Shown here in pieces: positions 53,588-62,976 of a stretch of DNA of 64,000 nt. The stretch lies in assembly GCA_019420905.1 (NCBI GenBank), contig JAHZGH010000006.1, positions 159,920-223,919 on the forward strand, written 5' to 3'. The position numbers were made by a program, and so were the translations under genes. Numbering within the stretch: the first letter of the stretch is position 1; every line of letters begins with the position of its first letter. The notes under the pieces are model-generated. The model was not told where the DNA came from and did not search any database. It saw only the letters and a program-made list of their open reading frames with translations. Source of the stretch: Succinivibrionaceae bacterium. GTDB lineage: Bacteria; Pseudomonadota; Gammaproteobacteria; Enterobacterales; Succinivibrionaceae.

Positions 53588-55783
53588 ATGATTGATATTC
53601 AGTCGCTAGCAGATCAATGCGGGATTGCACGTGAATATTATGATGTGACCGGAAAAACAGTCGTAATAAATGAACAAAAGCGAGCTCAGGCATTATCCCT
53701 GTTAGGCTATCCTCTTGATGATGAGCAGGCTCTTTTAAAGAAATTAAAAGCGCAGGAGCTTGAGCCATATGAGAATATGCTTGATTACGTAACTGTTTGG
53801 CGCGACGGCGATTATCCTTTTATTTATTTAAGGACAAGAGCTGATTTAGATGCAAATTCTACTGTATGCTGGACCTTAGAGACTGAAGACGGCGAGCGTT
53901 ATACCGATACTTTGCCTTTAGAAGAAATAGAAATTGCTGACTATAAGACAATAGATGGTGTGGAGTATGACATTAGACGACTGATTATTGATAAAGATCT
54001 GCCTTACGGCTATCACCGTTTCAGCTTCAATTTGACTGCAGCTTACGGGATCTATAACTCAATAGTTATGTCTTTAATCAAGGCACCGCTTAAAGCCTAT
54101 GATGCTAAAGAATTTTTAGACGGCAAAAAGGTTTGGGGCGTGAGCGTGCAGCTGTATGCTTTGCGTTCGCGTCATAATTGGGGCGTAGGCGATTTTGGCG
54201 ATCTTAAGCTTTTATTAAGACAAATTGCCCGTCAAGGCGGTCATTTTGTAGGCTTAAACCCTTTGCATGCAGGGTATCCTGCAAATCCTGATCCTTATTC
54301 GGTAAGTCCTTATTCTCCGTCATCAAGAAATTGGCTGAATATTATTTATATAAATGTAGAGGATATTCCTGAATATTCAGAATGCAAAGAGGCTTATGAG
54401 CTTGTAAATTCTAAGGCCTTTCAGCAGCAGCTTAAAGCTTTAAGACAGAGAGAATATGTTGATTACCGCGGAGTTTTAGATTTAAAGCTTAAGGTAATCA
54501 GAAAAATATTTGATAAGCAGCGTATAGATGATAAGCGTACTAATCGTGGCCGCGAATTTTTAAAATTTATTGAAGACGGCGGTCAGAGCTTATTAGATAT
54601 GGCAACTTATGACGCTCTGCAGGCAAGCCTATATGCAAAGGGCGTTGATGCCGGAGGCTGGCAGGCTTTCCCGCGCGAATACCATTCATCCTTATCGCCA
54701 TTTGTAGAGAACTGGCGAAATGAGCATTCTCGCGAAATTCGTTTTTACTGTTATTTGCAGTTTTTAGCTAAAGAGCAATTACATGCTGCTTATAAAGTAG
54801 CAACTGAAGAAAAAATGCTCATAGGTCCTTATCGTGATTTGGCTGTAGGCGTAGCTTCCGGAAGCTGCGATATTTGGTCAGATCATGACAATCTTTATTG
54901 TAAGGATGCGTCAATTGGCGCTCCTCCGGATCCTTTAGGGCCCTTAGGTCAGGTTTGGGGATTGGCTCCTATGTCGCCTAAAGCCTTGCAGAGGGTAGCT
55001 TATAAGCCGTTTATTGATTTGTATCGCCGCAATATGACAGACTGCGGCGCCCTGCGCATCGATCATGCGGCAGGATTGAACCGTTTTTGGTGGACAAAGC
55101 AGGGACAGACTGCAGATCAGGGCGCTTATGTAGATATGCCTATGCACGATTTGTTAGGCATTATCGCCTTAGAGTCGCAGCGTCACAGGTGCATAATTAT
55201 TGCAGAAGACTTAGGCACCATTCCAAATGAACTGCGTGAGGCCCTAAGCGAGCTAGGCGCATATTCTTATAAATTATTCTTCGGCGAGAGAGCTAATGAC
55301 GGCGGCTTTATAGATCCTAAGCTTTATCAGCCGCATGCTATGTCTGCTTTGACAACTCATGATATGGCAACCATTAAAGGCTGGTGGCAGGGAGACGATC
55401 TAAGCTTAGGGGTACGGCTTAATGTCTATACTCAAGATGAGGCTGATAAGCTAAGAGCAGATAGAGAGAACTCTAAACAGCGTATCTTAGACAGCATGCA
55501 CGGCTTAGGCTCAATAGGCAATAATATTGGCTTTTATGCTAAGGATGTTCCTTATTCGCAGGAGCTGGTAACTGGAATGCAGGTGCATATGTGCAGGGGA
55601 TCTTGTACTTTGTACAGCTCGCAGCTTGAGGACTGGATTGGTGTTGAAAAGCCTGTAAACGTTCCGGGAACTTATAGAGAATATCCTAACTGGAAGCGCA
55701 AGCTGACAGCAGATTTAGAAGATATTTTTAATAACGATTACGTTTTGAAACTTTGCAAGTCAATGACAATGGCTCGCAAATAG
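53588..55783 (+). CDS. malQ: 4-alpha-glucanotransferase (amylomaltase)
   Basis: GH77 enzyme moving maltodextrin segments between glucans. From the ATG at 53588, with AGGAG seven bases upstream, it has 731 residues. A GTG 42 bases earlier adds only unrelated residues. The E. coli-type N-terminal beta domains occupy about 1-150. Catalytic motifs are ALRIDHAAGLNRFWW (nucleophile Asp), IIAEDLGTIP (Glu) and LTTHDMATIKGWW (Asp). It is first in malQ-glgB-glgX, 17 bases ahead of glgB. Confidence 0.95.
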   Translation: MIDIQSLADQCGIAREYYDVTGKTVVINEQKRAQALSLLGYPLDDEQALLKKLKAQELEPYENMLDYVTVWRDGDYPFIYLRTRADLDANSTVCWTLETEDGERYTDTLPLEEIEIADYKTIDGVEYDIRRLIIDKDLPYGYHRFSFNLTAAYGIYNSIVMSLIKAPLKAYDAKEFLDGKKVWGVSVQLYALRSRHNWGVGDFGDLKLLLRQIARQGGHFVGLNPLHAGYPANPDPYSVSPYSPSSRNWLNIIYINVEDIPEYSECKEAYELVNSKAFQQQLKALRQREYVDYRGVLDLKLKVIRKIFDKQRIDDKRTNRGREFLKFIEDGGQSLLDMATYDALQASLYAKGVDAGGWQAFPREYHSSLSPFVENWRNEHSREIRFYCYLQFLAKEQLHAAYKVATEEKMLIGPYRDLAVGVASGSCDIWSDHDNLYCKDASIGAPPDPLGPLGQVWGLAPMSPKALQRVAYKPFIDLYRRNMTDCGALRIDHAAGLNRFWWTKQGQTADQGAYVDMPMHDLLGIIALESQRHRCIIIAEDLGTIPNELREALSELGAYSYKLFFGERANDGGFIDPKLYQPHAMSALTTHDMATIKGWWQGDDLSLGVRLNVYTQDEADKLRADRENSKQRILDSMHGLGSIGNNIGFYAKDVPYSQELVTGMQVHMCRGSCTLYSSQLEDWIGVEKPVNVPGTYREYPNWKRKLTADLEDIFNNDYVLKLCKSMTMARK

Positions 55784-55800
55784 AGAGGAGAAAACAAGTA

Positions 55801-58197
55801 ATGATAATCGATGATTTAAATAACGCAAGAGTAGGCAAGCCTTTTGAAACCTTGGGATTGCAGCCCTTGGATAAAGGCTACATTTTGCGTGCTTGGTTAC
55901 CAGGAGCTCACAGTGTTGAGGTTTTATCCTTAAAAGATTCAAAGCATATTTGCAATTTAAATTGCGTCAATCAGGATGGCTTATTTGAATCTACTTTGAC
56001 TGATTGCACAGCTCCATTCCATTACAAATTCAATGTTGCATATGACAGCAGCAATATTGAGATTATTGATCCTTATCAGTTCCGTGATGAAGCCTATTAT
56101 GGCTTAAATACCATGAACGAGGATCCGCAGAATATTTATAAAACCTTAGGCGCTCAATTAATCGAGGTTGAGATTGACGGCGTTTTAGTTAAAGGTACTA
56201 AATTTGCCGTTTATGCGCCTTCAGCAACTTCAGTAAGCGTTATCGGTGATTTTAACTTCTGGGATGGCCGTCGTCACCCGATGGCCCGTTCTTTATTAGG
56301 ACACTGGGTTTTATTTGTTCCAGGCTTGCAGGCTGGACAAAGATATAAGTATGAAATCAAGGATCCTAACGGCAATCGCTTGCCTCATAAGGCCGATCCT
56401 GTTGGCTTTTTCCATGAGCAATATCCGTCATTTGCTTCAATTATATCTGATCATACCACTTATACTTGGCATGATGATGAATGGCGTAAGTCTCAATATA
56501 ACAATAAGTTAGAGCAGCCGATCTCTATTTATGAGGTTCACTTAGGCAGCTGGAAGCATAAAGATAACGGCAAGAGCCTAAATTATCGCGAGCTTGCTGT
56601 TGAATTGGTTAACTACTGCAAGGAAATGGGATATACCCATGTTGAGCTTCTGCCAATTATGGAACATCCGTTCTCAGGTTCCTGGGGCTATCAGCCTACT
56701 GGCCTCTTTGCCCCGACCAGCCGTTTTGGCAGCATTGACGATTTCAAGTTCTTCGTTGACAGCTTCCACCAGGCAGGCTTAGGAGTTATTCTTGACTGGG
56801 TTCCGGCACACTTCCCGACAGATGCGTTCGGCTTAGCTCGCTTTGACGGCACCTGCTTATACGAATATGAAGATCCTCGCCGCGGCTGGCATCCTGACTG
56901 GAATTCCTTAATTTACGATTTCGGCAGAGATACTGTAAGACGCTTCTTAATTGCCTCAGCTTTGATTTGGCTGGATCTTTTCCATATTGACGGCCTGCGC
57001 GTCGATGCTGTAGCTTCTATGCTGTATTGGGATTATTCACGTAAAGAAGGCGAATGGATCCCTAATGTTGACGGCGGCAATATCAACTATGAGGCTGTAA
57101 GCTTCTTAAAATGGTTTAACGAGGAAGTTTATAAAAAATTCCCGAATTCTATGACTATTGCTGAAGAATCCACAGCCTTTAAGGGAGTTTCAAGACCGAC
57201 CTTTACCGGCGGCTTAGGCTTCGGCTTTAAGTGGAATATGGGCTGGATGCATGATTCTTTAGAGTATATGGCAACAGATCCGTTCTTCCGCAAGTACCAT
57301 CACGGCGAAATGTCATTCTCGATGATTTATGCCTATAATGAGAATTTCATCCTCTCGATTTCTCACGATGAGGTAACTCATGGCAAGCATTCCCTCTTAT
57401 ATAAGATGCCTGGCGATGAGTGGCAGCAGGCTGCAAACTTACGTGCATATTTAGCATATCAGTATGCACATCCTGGCAAGAAGCTGAACTTTATGGGATC
57501 TGAATTTGGTCAGGGTTCTGAGTGGAATAATGACGGTCAATTGGATTGGTGGCTGCTTAAATATAGCAAGCATCAGGGCATCCAAAAAATGGTCAAAGAC
57601 TTAAATGCCATTTATAAGAGCGAAAAGGCTATGTGGCAGAATGATTACGATCCTTCTTGCTTTACCTGGCTTGACGTAAACGATGCCGAGCACAGCATCT
57701 TTGCAATGCTGCGCACTACTAAGGATGGTGATGATTTCATAGCCGTTTCCAACTTTACTCCGGTACCTTATATTGCTTACCGCTTAGGCGTGCCGAAACC
57801 TGGAACCTACGAGGTAATCTTTGATTCTGACAGCAAGGAATACTGGGGCAGCGGTTACGGTACAGGCTTAGATAAGATTGTAGCTTCAAATATTTCGTGG
57901 CAAAATCAATATCATTCGATTGTTTTAGATTTGCCGCCTTTAGCAACAGTCTTTGTAAGACGTGTTAAAGAGGATAAGGCTGTCAATAAGCAGGAGGCTG
58001 TTGATGCAAAACCTGTAGAGGCAGCTGCAGCAGAAGCCAAAGCAGAGGAGAAAGCTCCTGAGATTAAAGTTAATGCTCAGAATGAAGCCTCAACAAAGTC
58101 TCAGGCTAAGCCTAAGGCTAGCGGTGCAAGAAAAGCAGCTACTCGTGCTAAATCAACTTCTCGCAGAACTGCTAAGCGTCAAACTAAGGCTAAATAA
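55801..58197 (+). CDS. glgB: 1,4-alpha-glucan branching enzyme with Lys/Ala-rich C-terminal tail
   Basis: Makes alpha-1,6 branches in glycogen. From the ATG at 55801 (GAGGAG upstream) it has 798 residues against 728 in E. coli. Two N-terminal CBM48-type modules (about 1-220) are followed by the GH13 barrel with the nucleophile Asp in DGLRVDAVASMLYWDYSR (near 401), the Glu in TIAEESTAF (near 456) and SHDEVTHGK. The extra length is a tail from about residue 720. It begins with an Ala/Glu/Lys stretch and ends in histone-H1-like repeats such as KPKASGARKAATRAK and TAKRQTKAK. glgX follows after 24 bases. Confidence 0.94.
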   Translation: MIIDDLNNARVGKPFETLGLQPLDKGYILRAWLPGAHSVEVLSLKDSKHICNLNCVNQDGLFESTLTDCTAPFHYKFNVAYDSSNIEIIDPYQFRDEAYYGLNTMNEDPQNIYKTLGAQLIEVEIDGVLVKGTKFAVYAPSATSVSVIGDFNFWDGRRHPMARSLLGHWVLFVPGLQAGQRYKYEIKDPNGNRLPHKADPVGFFHEQYPSFASIISDHTTYTWHDDEWRKSQYNNKLEQPISIYEVHLGSWKHKDNGKSLNYRELAVELVNYCKEMGYTHVELLPIMEHPFSGSWGYQPTGLFAPTSRFGSIDDFKFFVDSFHQAGLGVILDWVPAHFPTDAFGLARFDGTCLYEYEDPRRGWHPDWNSLIYDFGRDTVRRFLIASALIWLDLFHIDGLRVDAVASMLYWDYSRKEGEWIPNVDGGNINYEAVSFLKWFNEEVYKKFPNSMTIAEESTAFKGVSRPTFTGGLGFGFKWNMGWMHDSLEYMATDPFFRKYHHGEMSFSMIYAYNENFILSISHDEVTHGKHSLLYKMPGDEWQQAANLRAYLAYQYAHPGKKLNFMGSEFGQGSEWNNDGQLDWWLLKYSKHQGIQKMVKDLNAIYKSEKAMWQNDYDPSCFTWLDVNDAEHSIFAMLRTTKDGDDFIAVSNFTPVPYIAYRLGVPKPGTYEVIFDSDSKEYWGSGYGTGLDKIVASNISWQNQYHSIVLDLPPLATVFVRRVKEDKAVNKQEAVDAKPVEAAAAEAKAEEKAPEIKVNAQNEASTKSQAKPKASGARKAATRAKSTSRRTAKRQTKAK

Positions 58198-58221
58198 TTA
58201 TGATTAGTTAAGGAGTTCAGT

Positions 58222-60006
58222 ATGGGAGTTCTTCCGCCAAGATGTCAGGATTTACGTAATATTCCTTTAGGTGCAACTCCCGTTAATTGCGGCTGTCACT
58301 TCGCAGTATGGGCTCCTTATGCTAAGAAGGTTATAGTTCATTTATTTGACGAGCATGACGAGGAGATAGATTCCTTTGTCATGAATGAGCGCCGCGGTGG
58401 TATTTGGTACGGTTTTGGTAAAAATATATCATCCGGCGCGCGTTACGCCTTGGAGACGCAAGGCATAGACGATCCTTCACAAGGTTTTTATTTTAAAGCA
58501 GGACGGCTGTTAGTCGATCCTTATGCACATATTCTCTCTAAACCTTTTATTTACGATGATAATCTCTATCATCATGATTCCAAAAAATTTATTCCTAAAT
58601 GCATAGTTCCAGGCGACATGAATGATTTTGATTGGGAAAATATCGGCAAGCCTAATCTTGATCGTAACTGCGCTATTTTATACGAATTAAATGTTAAGGG
58701 ATTTACTCAGCTTAATTACGATATTCCGCCTGAATACAGAGGCAAGTATTTAGGCATTGCTCAGCCTCAGGTAATTGCTCATTTAAAAAAATTGGGAATT
58801 ACGGCAATACAGTTAAATCCGGTAGCAGCCAGCATGAGCGAGCCTTTTTTAGTTGAAAAGGGCCTGACTAATTATTGGGGATACAATCCAGTATGCTTCA
58901 TGTGTCCTGATCCAAAATTTGCGGTTAAATATGAAAACGTTTTGGATGAGTTTAGAACCATGGTTAAGAATCTGCATCGCAATAATATTGCAGTTATTTT
59001 GGATGTAGTTTATAACCATACCGCAGAAGGCGGCAGAGGCGGTCCGGTAGTCTGTTATAAGGGATTTGACAATAAGCACTATTATGCTTTTGGCCGTAAG
59101 GAAGACGGCAGTATCGATTATGAAGCTTACTGTAATTTTACCGGCTGCGGCAATTCATTTAATGTAGACAACACCTGCAGCTTAGATATAGTTATTGACA
59201 GCATGCGCTGGTGGCTTAACGAAATGAAGGTTGACGGTTTTCGTTTTGACTTGGGCGCAACGCTTTTCCGTGAGAGTCATGGAGATAAATTCTTAAGCTT
59301 TAATAAAAAATCAGCTTTTGCCAAAGCTTGCTTCTGTTTAGATGAGTTTTCCTCGGCGGTTTTAATTGCTGAGCCGTGGGATTTAGGAAATGACGGCTAT
59401 CGCTTAGGACAATTTCCTTATAACTGGAGCGAGCAAAATGATCGCTTTCGTGATACGGTAAGACGTTTTTGGCGCGGAGATAAGGGCTTAATCGGCGAAT
59501 TTGCCACGCGTCTTTTAGGTTCGCGGGATATTTTCCCTAAGGGCAAGCGCTCGATAAATTCCAGCGTTAATTTTGTAAGCTATCATGACGGCTTTACCCT
59601 TGAGGATTTGGTTTCTTATGCGCACAAGCATAATGAAGCAAACGGTGAGGATAATCGCGACGGCTCTGACAATAATTATTCCTGCAATTACGGCGTTGAG
59701 GGGCCTACAGATGATGAAAATATTAAAGAGCATCGTGCCTTAATTAAACGCAATCTAATAGCTACGGTATTTATAGCACAAGGCATTCCGCACATATTAG
59801 CCGGAGATGAGTTTTCTCATAGCCAGCAGGGAAATAATAATGCTTATTGTCAGGATAATGAGATAAGCTGGATAAAATGGAAGCATTCTCCTGAAAATGA
59901 AGATTTTATTCGTTTTATCAGCAATATGTCTTTATTGAGGAAAAATTCAGAAATTTTGTCTGAGCTTAATTTAGAAGATGATCCGTTTTTTAATGCGTCA
60001 GACTAA
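58222..60006 (+). CDS. glgX: Glycogen debranching enzyme GlgX, frameshifted (main part)
   Basis: GH13 isoamylase-type enzyme that removes alpha-1,6 branches trimmed by phosphorylase. The frame has a CBM48 (about 1-130) and a barrel with ILDVVYNHTAEG, VDGFRFDLGATL (nucleophile Asp near 341), LIAEPWD (Glu) and VSYHDGFTLEDLV. It stops at residue 594 after LEDDPFF. The next frame continues GlgX for about 120 residues (59978-60358). Removing one T from the run TTTTTT at about 59989 would give a single protein of about 711 residues. This is either a true lesion, a sequencing indel, or (less likely) slippage. Confidence 0.85.
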   Translation: MGVLPPRCQDLRNIPLGATPVNCGCHFAVWAPYAKKVIVHLFDEHDEEIDSFVMNERRGGIWYGFGKNISSGARYALETQGIDDPSQGFYFKAGRLLVDPYAHILSKPFIYDDNLYHHDSKKFIPKCIVPGDMNDFDWENIGKPNLDRNCAILYELNVKGFTQLNYDIPPEYRGKYLGIAQPQVIAHLKKLGITAIQLNPVAASMSEPFLVEKGLTNYWGYNPVCFMCPDPKFAVKYENVLDEFRTMVKNLHRNNIAVILDVVYNHTAEGGRGGPVVCYKGFDNKHYYAFGRKEDGSIDYEAYCNFTGCGNSFNVDNTCSLDIVIDSMRWWLNEMKVDGFRFDLGATLFRESHGDKFLSFNKKSAFAKACFCLDEFSSAVLIAEPWDLGNDGYRLGQFPYNWSEQNDRFRDTVRRFWRGDKGLIGEFATRLLGSRDIFPKGKRSINSSVNFVSYHDGFTLEDLVSYAHKHNEANGEDNRDGSDNNYSCNYGVEGPTDDENIKEHRALIKRNLIATVFIAQGIPHILAGDEFSHSQQGNNNAYCQDNEISWIKWKHSPENEDFIRFISNMSLLRKNSEILSELNLEDDPFFNASD

Positions 60007-60358
60007 ATATCAGGCTCATTGGTTTTGTGCTGACGGCAAGAGCATGAAGGTTGAGAATTGGAACGATCCTGAACAGAATGTGGTAATGCTGACTGTAGGC
60101 AGTCAAGATTTGCTAAGCGGAGAGCAGTGGGTATTCCTGTTTAATCAATCTAAAAATGATATTTTCTTCAGAATTCCGGAAGCTCCGGCAGGAAAAATGT
60201 GGTCAGCCGTAATCGATACTTACGAAAGCGATGGCGTGCCAAGACGCTTTAGCAATGAAAATCATCTCTCTAATGTGTGTGCAGCGCATTCATTAAAGGC
60301 ATTGATGCTCATAAATAATACTCGAGAAATTTTCGATAGGTTTTTATCTCATAAATAA
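59978..60358 (+). pseudogene. glgX: C-terminal remainder of glgX in the +1 frame
   Basis: This frame encodes the GlgX C-terminal domain, including the family pattern HWFCADGKSMKVENWN (compare DG..M...DW in GlgX) and a final beta sandwich. It opens inside the upstream frame at an ATG with no proper ribosome site, so it is not an independent gene. It is joined to the main part by a one-base shift at the T run. A terminator for the convergent gene follows. Confidence 0.8.
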
Positions 60359-60384
60359 AAAAATTCCCGGCTGATGCCGGGAAT
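60357..60384 (-). terminator. Terminator of the second TRAP-kduD operon
   Basis: ATTCCCGGC pairs perfectly with GCCGGGAAT around a four-base loop. On the minus strand TTTTTT follows directly. It also lies 4 bases after the glgX remainder and may stop that transcript too. Confidence 0.88.
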
Positions 60385-60393
60385 CTTGTTTGA

Positions 60394-61158
60394 TTATTTA
60401 ACTAAATAACCGCCGTCAACAGGAATGATAGCGCCGCCTAAGTAATCGGAGGCATGGGAGCTTAAGAAAATTACCGCACCCTTCATATCATCACCGTTGC
60501 CCCAGCGATGAGCCGGAATACGATCGGTAATTTGCTGATAGCGAGGATTGTTCTTGTCAAGCAAGGCTGCATTCATTTCAGTTGCCATATAACCTGGAGC
60601 AATGGAATTAACATTGATGCCGCGAGCGATCCAGTCATTAGAAAGCTCCTTAGTTAATTGGGTAACACCGCCTTTAGCTGCGGTATAAGCAGGAACGGTC
60701 TGGCCGCCGAACCAGGAAACCATGGAGGCGATGGTAACAATCTTGCCGTAGCCTTTCTTCAGCATGACGTTAGCTGCCTTTTGGCAGAGGAAGAATACGG
60801 AATTTAAGTTAACTTCAATAACCTCATTCCACTCATTCTCAGGGAATACCTCGGCGCTGTGACGGCGCTGAATGCCGTGAGCGGTAACTAAGATGTCCAG
60901 ATCGCCGCCTAAGGCTTCTAAGCAGTCATCAAAGCACTTAAAGGTATTTTCACGTACGCTTAAATTTGCTTTTACGCCATGGCAATTGAAGCCGCGGTCG
61001 CAAAACTGCTTGGCAACTTCATAAACTTTATCTGAGGTGCCGACGATGCAGACTTCAGCGCCAGCTTCCATCAATCCTTCTGCCATGCCGTAGCCTAAGC
61101 CGCGGGTACCGCCAGTAACAATAGCTTTCTTTCCCTGAATATCGAATAAATTAGTCAT
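60394..61158 (-). CDS. SDR-family dehydrogenase, KduD-like (2-deoxy-D-gluconate 3-dehydrogenase type)
   Basis: A 254-residue classical SDR. The cofactor motif is TGGTRGLGYG, and the tetrad is Asn in VNLNSVF, Ser in IASMVS and YTAAKGG (Tyr, Lys). IQRRHSAEVFPENEW and the C-terminal FLSSHASDYLGGAIIPVDGGYLVK match KduD/gluconate 5-dehydrogenases. The usual NNAG is replaced by TAHG. In pectin or uronate degradation KduD reduces 2,5-diketo-3-deoxygluconate. Its place after a TRAP transporter supports a sugar-acid role, but the exact substrate is uncertain. Confidence 0.82.
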   Translation of the reverse strand: MTNLFDIQGKKAIVTGGTRGLGYGMAEGLMEAGAEVCIVGTSDKVYEVAKQFCDRGFNCHGVKANLSVRENTFKCFDDCLEALGGDLDILVTAHGIQRRHSAEVFPENEWNEVIEVNLNSVFFLCQKAANVMLKKGYGKIVTIASMVSWFGGQTVPAYTAAKGGVTQLTKELSNDWIARGINVNSIAPGYMATEMNAALLDKNNPRYQQITDRIPAHRWGNGDDMKGAVIFLSSHASDYLGGAIIPVDGGYLVK

Positions 61159-61178
61159 TTTTATCTCCAGTAAGATTT

Positions 61179-62459
61179 TTACATTAAATCAGCAAATACA
61201 GTTGAAATCCAAGGTACGTAGGCAAAGAGCACCGCACACGCAATTTCAACCATTACAAAAGGTATAACTTGTCTTGATACAGCTGATACAGGTTGCTTTG
61301 AAATACCGCAGCTGACGAAGAGTGTAGTTCCAAATGGAGGAGTAGCTTGTCCTAAAGCAAGCAGGAAGACGAAAACTAAACCAAAGTGAACAGGATCTAC
61401 ACCAAATTGTAAGGCAATAGGGGCTAAGATCGGGCCTAAGATTAAGTTAGTTGCACCGACTTCCAGGAACATGCCGCAGATTAAGAGCAAGATTACAATT
61501 AAGGCCATGAAGACGGCAGCGTTTGAAGCTACGGCCATGAAAGCTTCAGTTACGAAAACCGGAACTCTGTAGTAGGTTAACAGGTAACCGAAGATCTGGG
61601 CTGTAACTACTAGGAACATGATGTTTGCTGTAGTTACGGATGAGTCCTGAATAATAGTCCAGTAGCTTTTGCCTGAGAGCTCGCGATAGATGCAGAAGCA
61701 GACTAAGAAGCCGTAAAATACTGCAACTACGGCAGATTCAGTAGGAGTAAAGATGCCTGAATAGATACCGCCTAAGATAACAATCGGCATCAATAAAGCC
61801 CAAACGGCACTCTTAAAGGATTTGAGGAAACGTATGAAGGAGAAGCCGCTTTCACGCGGGAAGTTTTCCTTGCGGGCTTTAATATAGGCCCATACGCATA
61901 AGGCGATACCGCAGATGATGCCCGGAAGGATACCTGCCATTAAGAGCTTAGCTACAGAGGTATTGGTGATATTACCGTAGATAACGAATACGGTTGACGG
62001 CGGAATAACAATACCTAAGGTACCGCCAATAGCCTGAACTGCAGCAGAGTAAGATTTAGGATAGCCGCGCTTTACCATTTCAGGGTACATCAGTCCGCCG
62101 ATAGCTGCGGTGGTAGCTACAGAAGAGCCTGAAATAGCAGCGAAGAAGGTACAGGCTACTAATGATACTAAGGAGATGCCGCCGGAAATCCAGCCTACCA
62201 GAGTATCTGCAAAAGCTACTAAGCGCTTAGAAAGACCGCCTTTTGCCATAATATCGCCAGCTAAGAAGAAAGCAGGCAGGGCCAGCATAGAGAAGTTATT
62301 GCAGCCGGCGAACATCTTTTGGGTAATTAAAGACAAAGATAAGTTAGGATCTACGCCTAAAGCGACAATAATAGCTCCACCTAATGCCCAGGTAATAGGC
62401 ATGCCAATGGCCATCATGACCACCAGTGACAATAACATTAATATTGCAGCGATATCCAT
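61179..62459 (-). CDS. TRAP transporter large permease DctM (second system)
   Basis: A 426-residue polytopic channel subunit. LALPAFFLAGDIMAKGGLSKRL, GSSVATTAAIGG, GIVIPPSTVFVIYG and ATPPFGTTLFVS are the family segments. It starts 3 bases after the DctQ gene ends. Roughly parallel to the DctM at 43505 but only moderately similar, so this is a separate system. The KduD-like gene follows 20 bases downstream. Confidence 0.93.
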   Translation of the reverse strand: MDIAAILMLLSLVVMMAIGMPITWALGGAIIVALGVDPNLSLSLITQKMFAGCNNFSMLALPAFFLAGDIMAKGGLSKRLVAFADTLVGWISGGISLVSLVACTFFAAISGSSVATTAAIGGLMYPEMVKRGYPKSYSAAVQAIGGTLGIVIPPSTVFVIYGNITNTSVAKLLMAGILPGIICGIALCVWAYIKARKENFPRESGFSFIRFLKSFKSAVWALLMPIVILGGIYSGIFTPTESAVVAVFYGFLVCFCIYRELSGKSYWTIIQDSSVTTANIMFLVVTAQIFGYLLTYYRVPVFVTEAFMAVASNAAVFMALIVILLLICGMFLEVGATNLILGPILAPIALQFGVDPVHFGLVFVFLLALGQATPPFGTTLFVSCGISKQPVSAVSRQVIPFVMVEIACAVLFAYVPWISTVFADLM

Positions 62460-62462
62460 AAA

Positions 62463-62966
62463 TTATTCCTCGTTGTTAGATTTTGCGGTAGCATCTGTAG
62501 CTTTGCATGCATCATAAAGCTCAAAAATAGCGGCAACGGCTGAGAGTAAAAAGCCAATACCAATGATTGAGTACATAATCTGCATTGACATTCCTAAAGC
62601 AGGGGAGCTTTGGAACTGAGATACATCGATCATGCCGAAGGAACTGTAGAAGAAGGTAGCGGTAATAATTACGCTTAAAGCTGCTCTTACGATGTTTAAG
62701 GCCTTAAGAGAATTTCCCTTCAAGTAATTGTCGATAATATCGATGCGTACTAATTGTTTGCTTGTAATGGCTAAATTTAAGCCAAGTAAAGTTAAGGCTA
62801 CATACAGGTAGCGAGAAACTTCCTCTGACCAAGGGATAGAATAGAAGATTAAGTAACGAGTGGAGGTCTGTACAAAAATAACCACCATCATAACAATCAT
62901 GCAAATACCGATTACAGCCTTAGAGACATTTTGTACGGTATTAAATATTTGTCTTAAGTTTTCCAT
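62463..62966 (-). CDS. TRAP transporter small permease DctQ (second system)
   Basis: A 167-residue, four-helix subunit. VVIFVQTSTRYLIFYSIPWSEEVSRYLYV-type features include the TRY and PWSEEVSRY segments of DctQ. The C-terminus is a short polar tail. It sits 10 bases after DctP and 3 bases before DctM. Confidence 0.92.
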   Translation of the reverse strand: MENLRQIFNTVQNVSKAVIGICMIVMMVVIFVQTSTRYLIFYSIPWSEEVSRYLYVALTLLGLNLAITSKQLVRIDIIDNYLKGNSLKALNIVRAALSVIITATFFYSSFGMIDVSQFQSSPALGMSMQIMYSIIGIGFLLSAVAAIFELYDACKATDATAKSNNEE

Positions 62967-62976
62967 AAATAGCCTC

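Noticed and set aside
59978..60010. Programmed -1 ribosomal frameshift in glgX
   Set aside because: The downstream frame is +1, not -1, and no slippery heptamer with a following pseudoknot is evident.
60394..61158. Inactive SDR because NNAG is TAHG
   Set aside because: The catalytic Asn, Ser, Tyr and Lys all remain, so activity is still expected.
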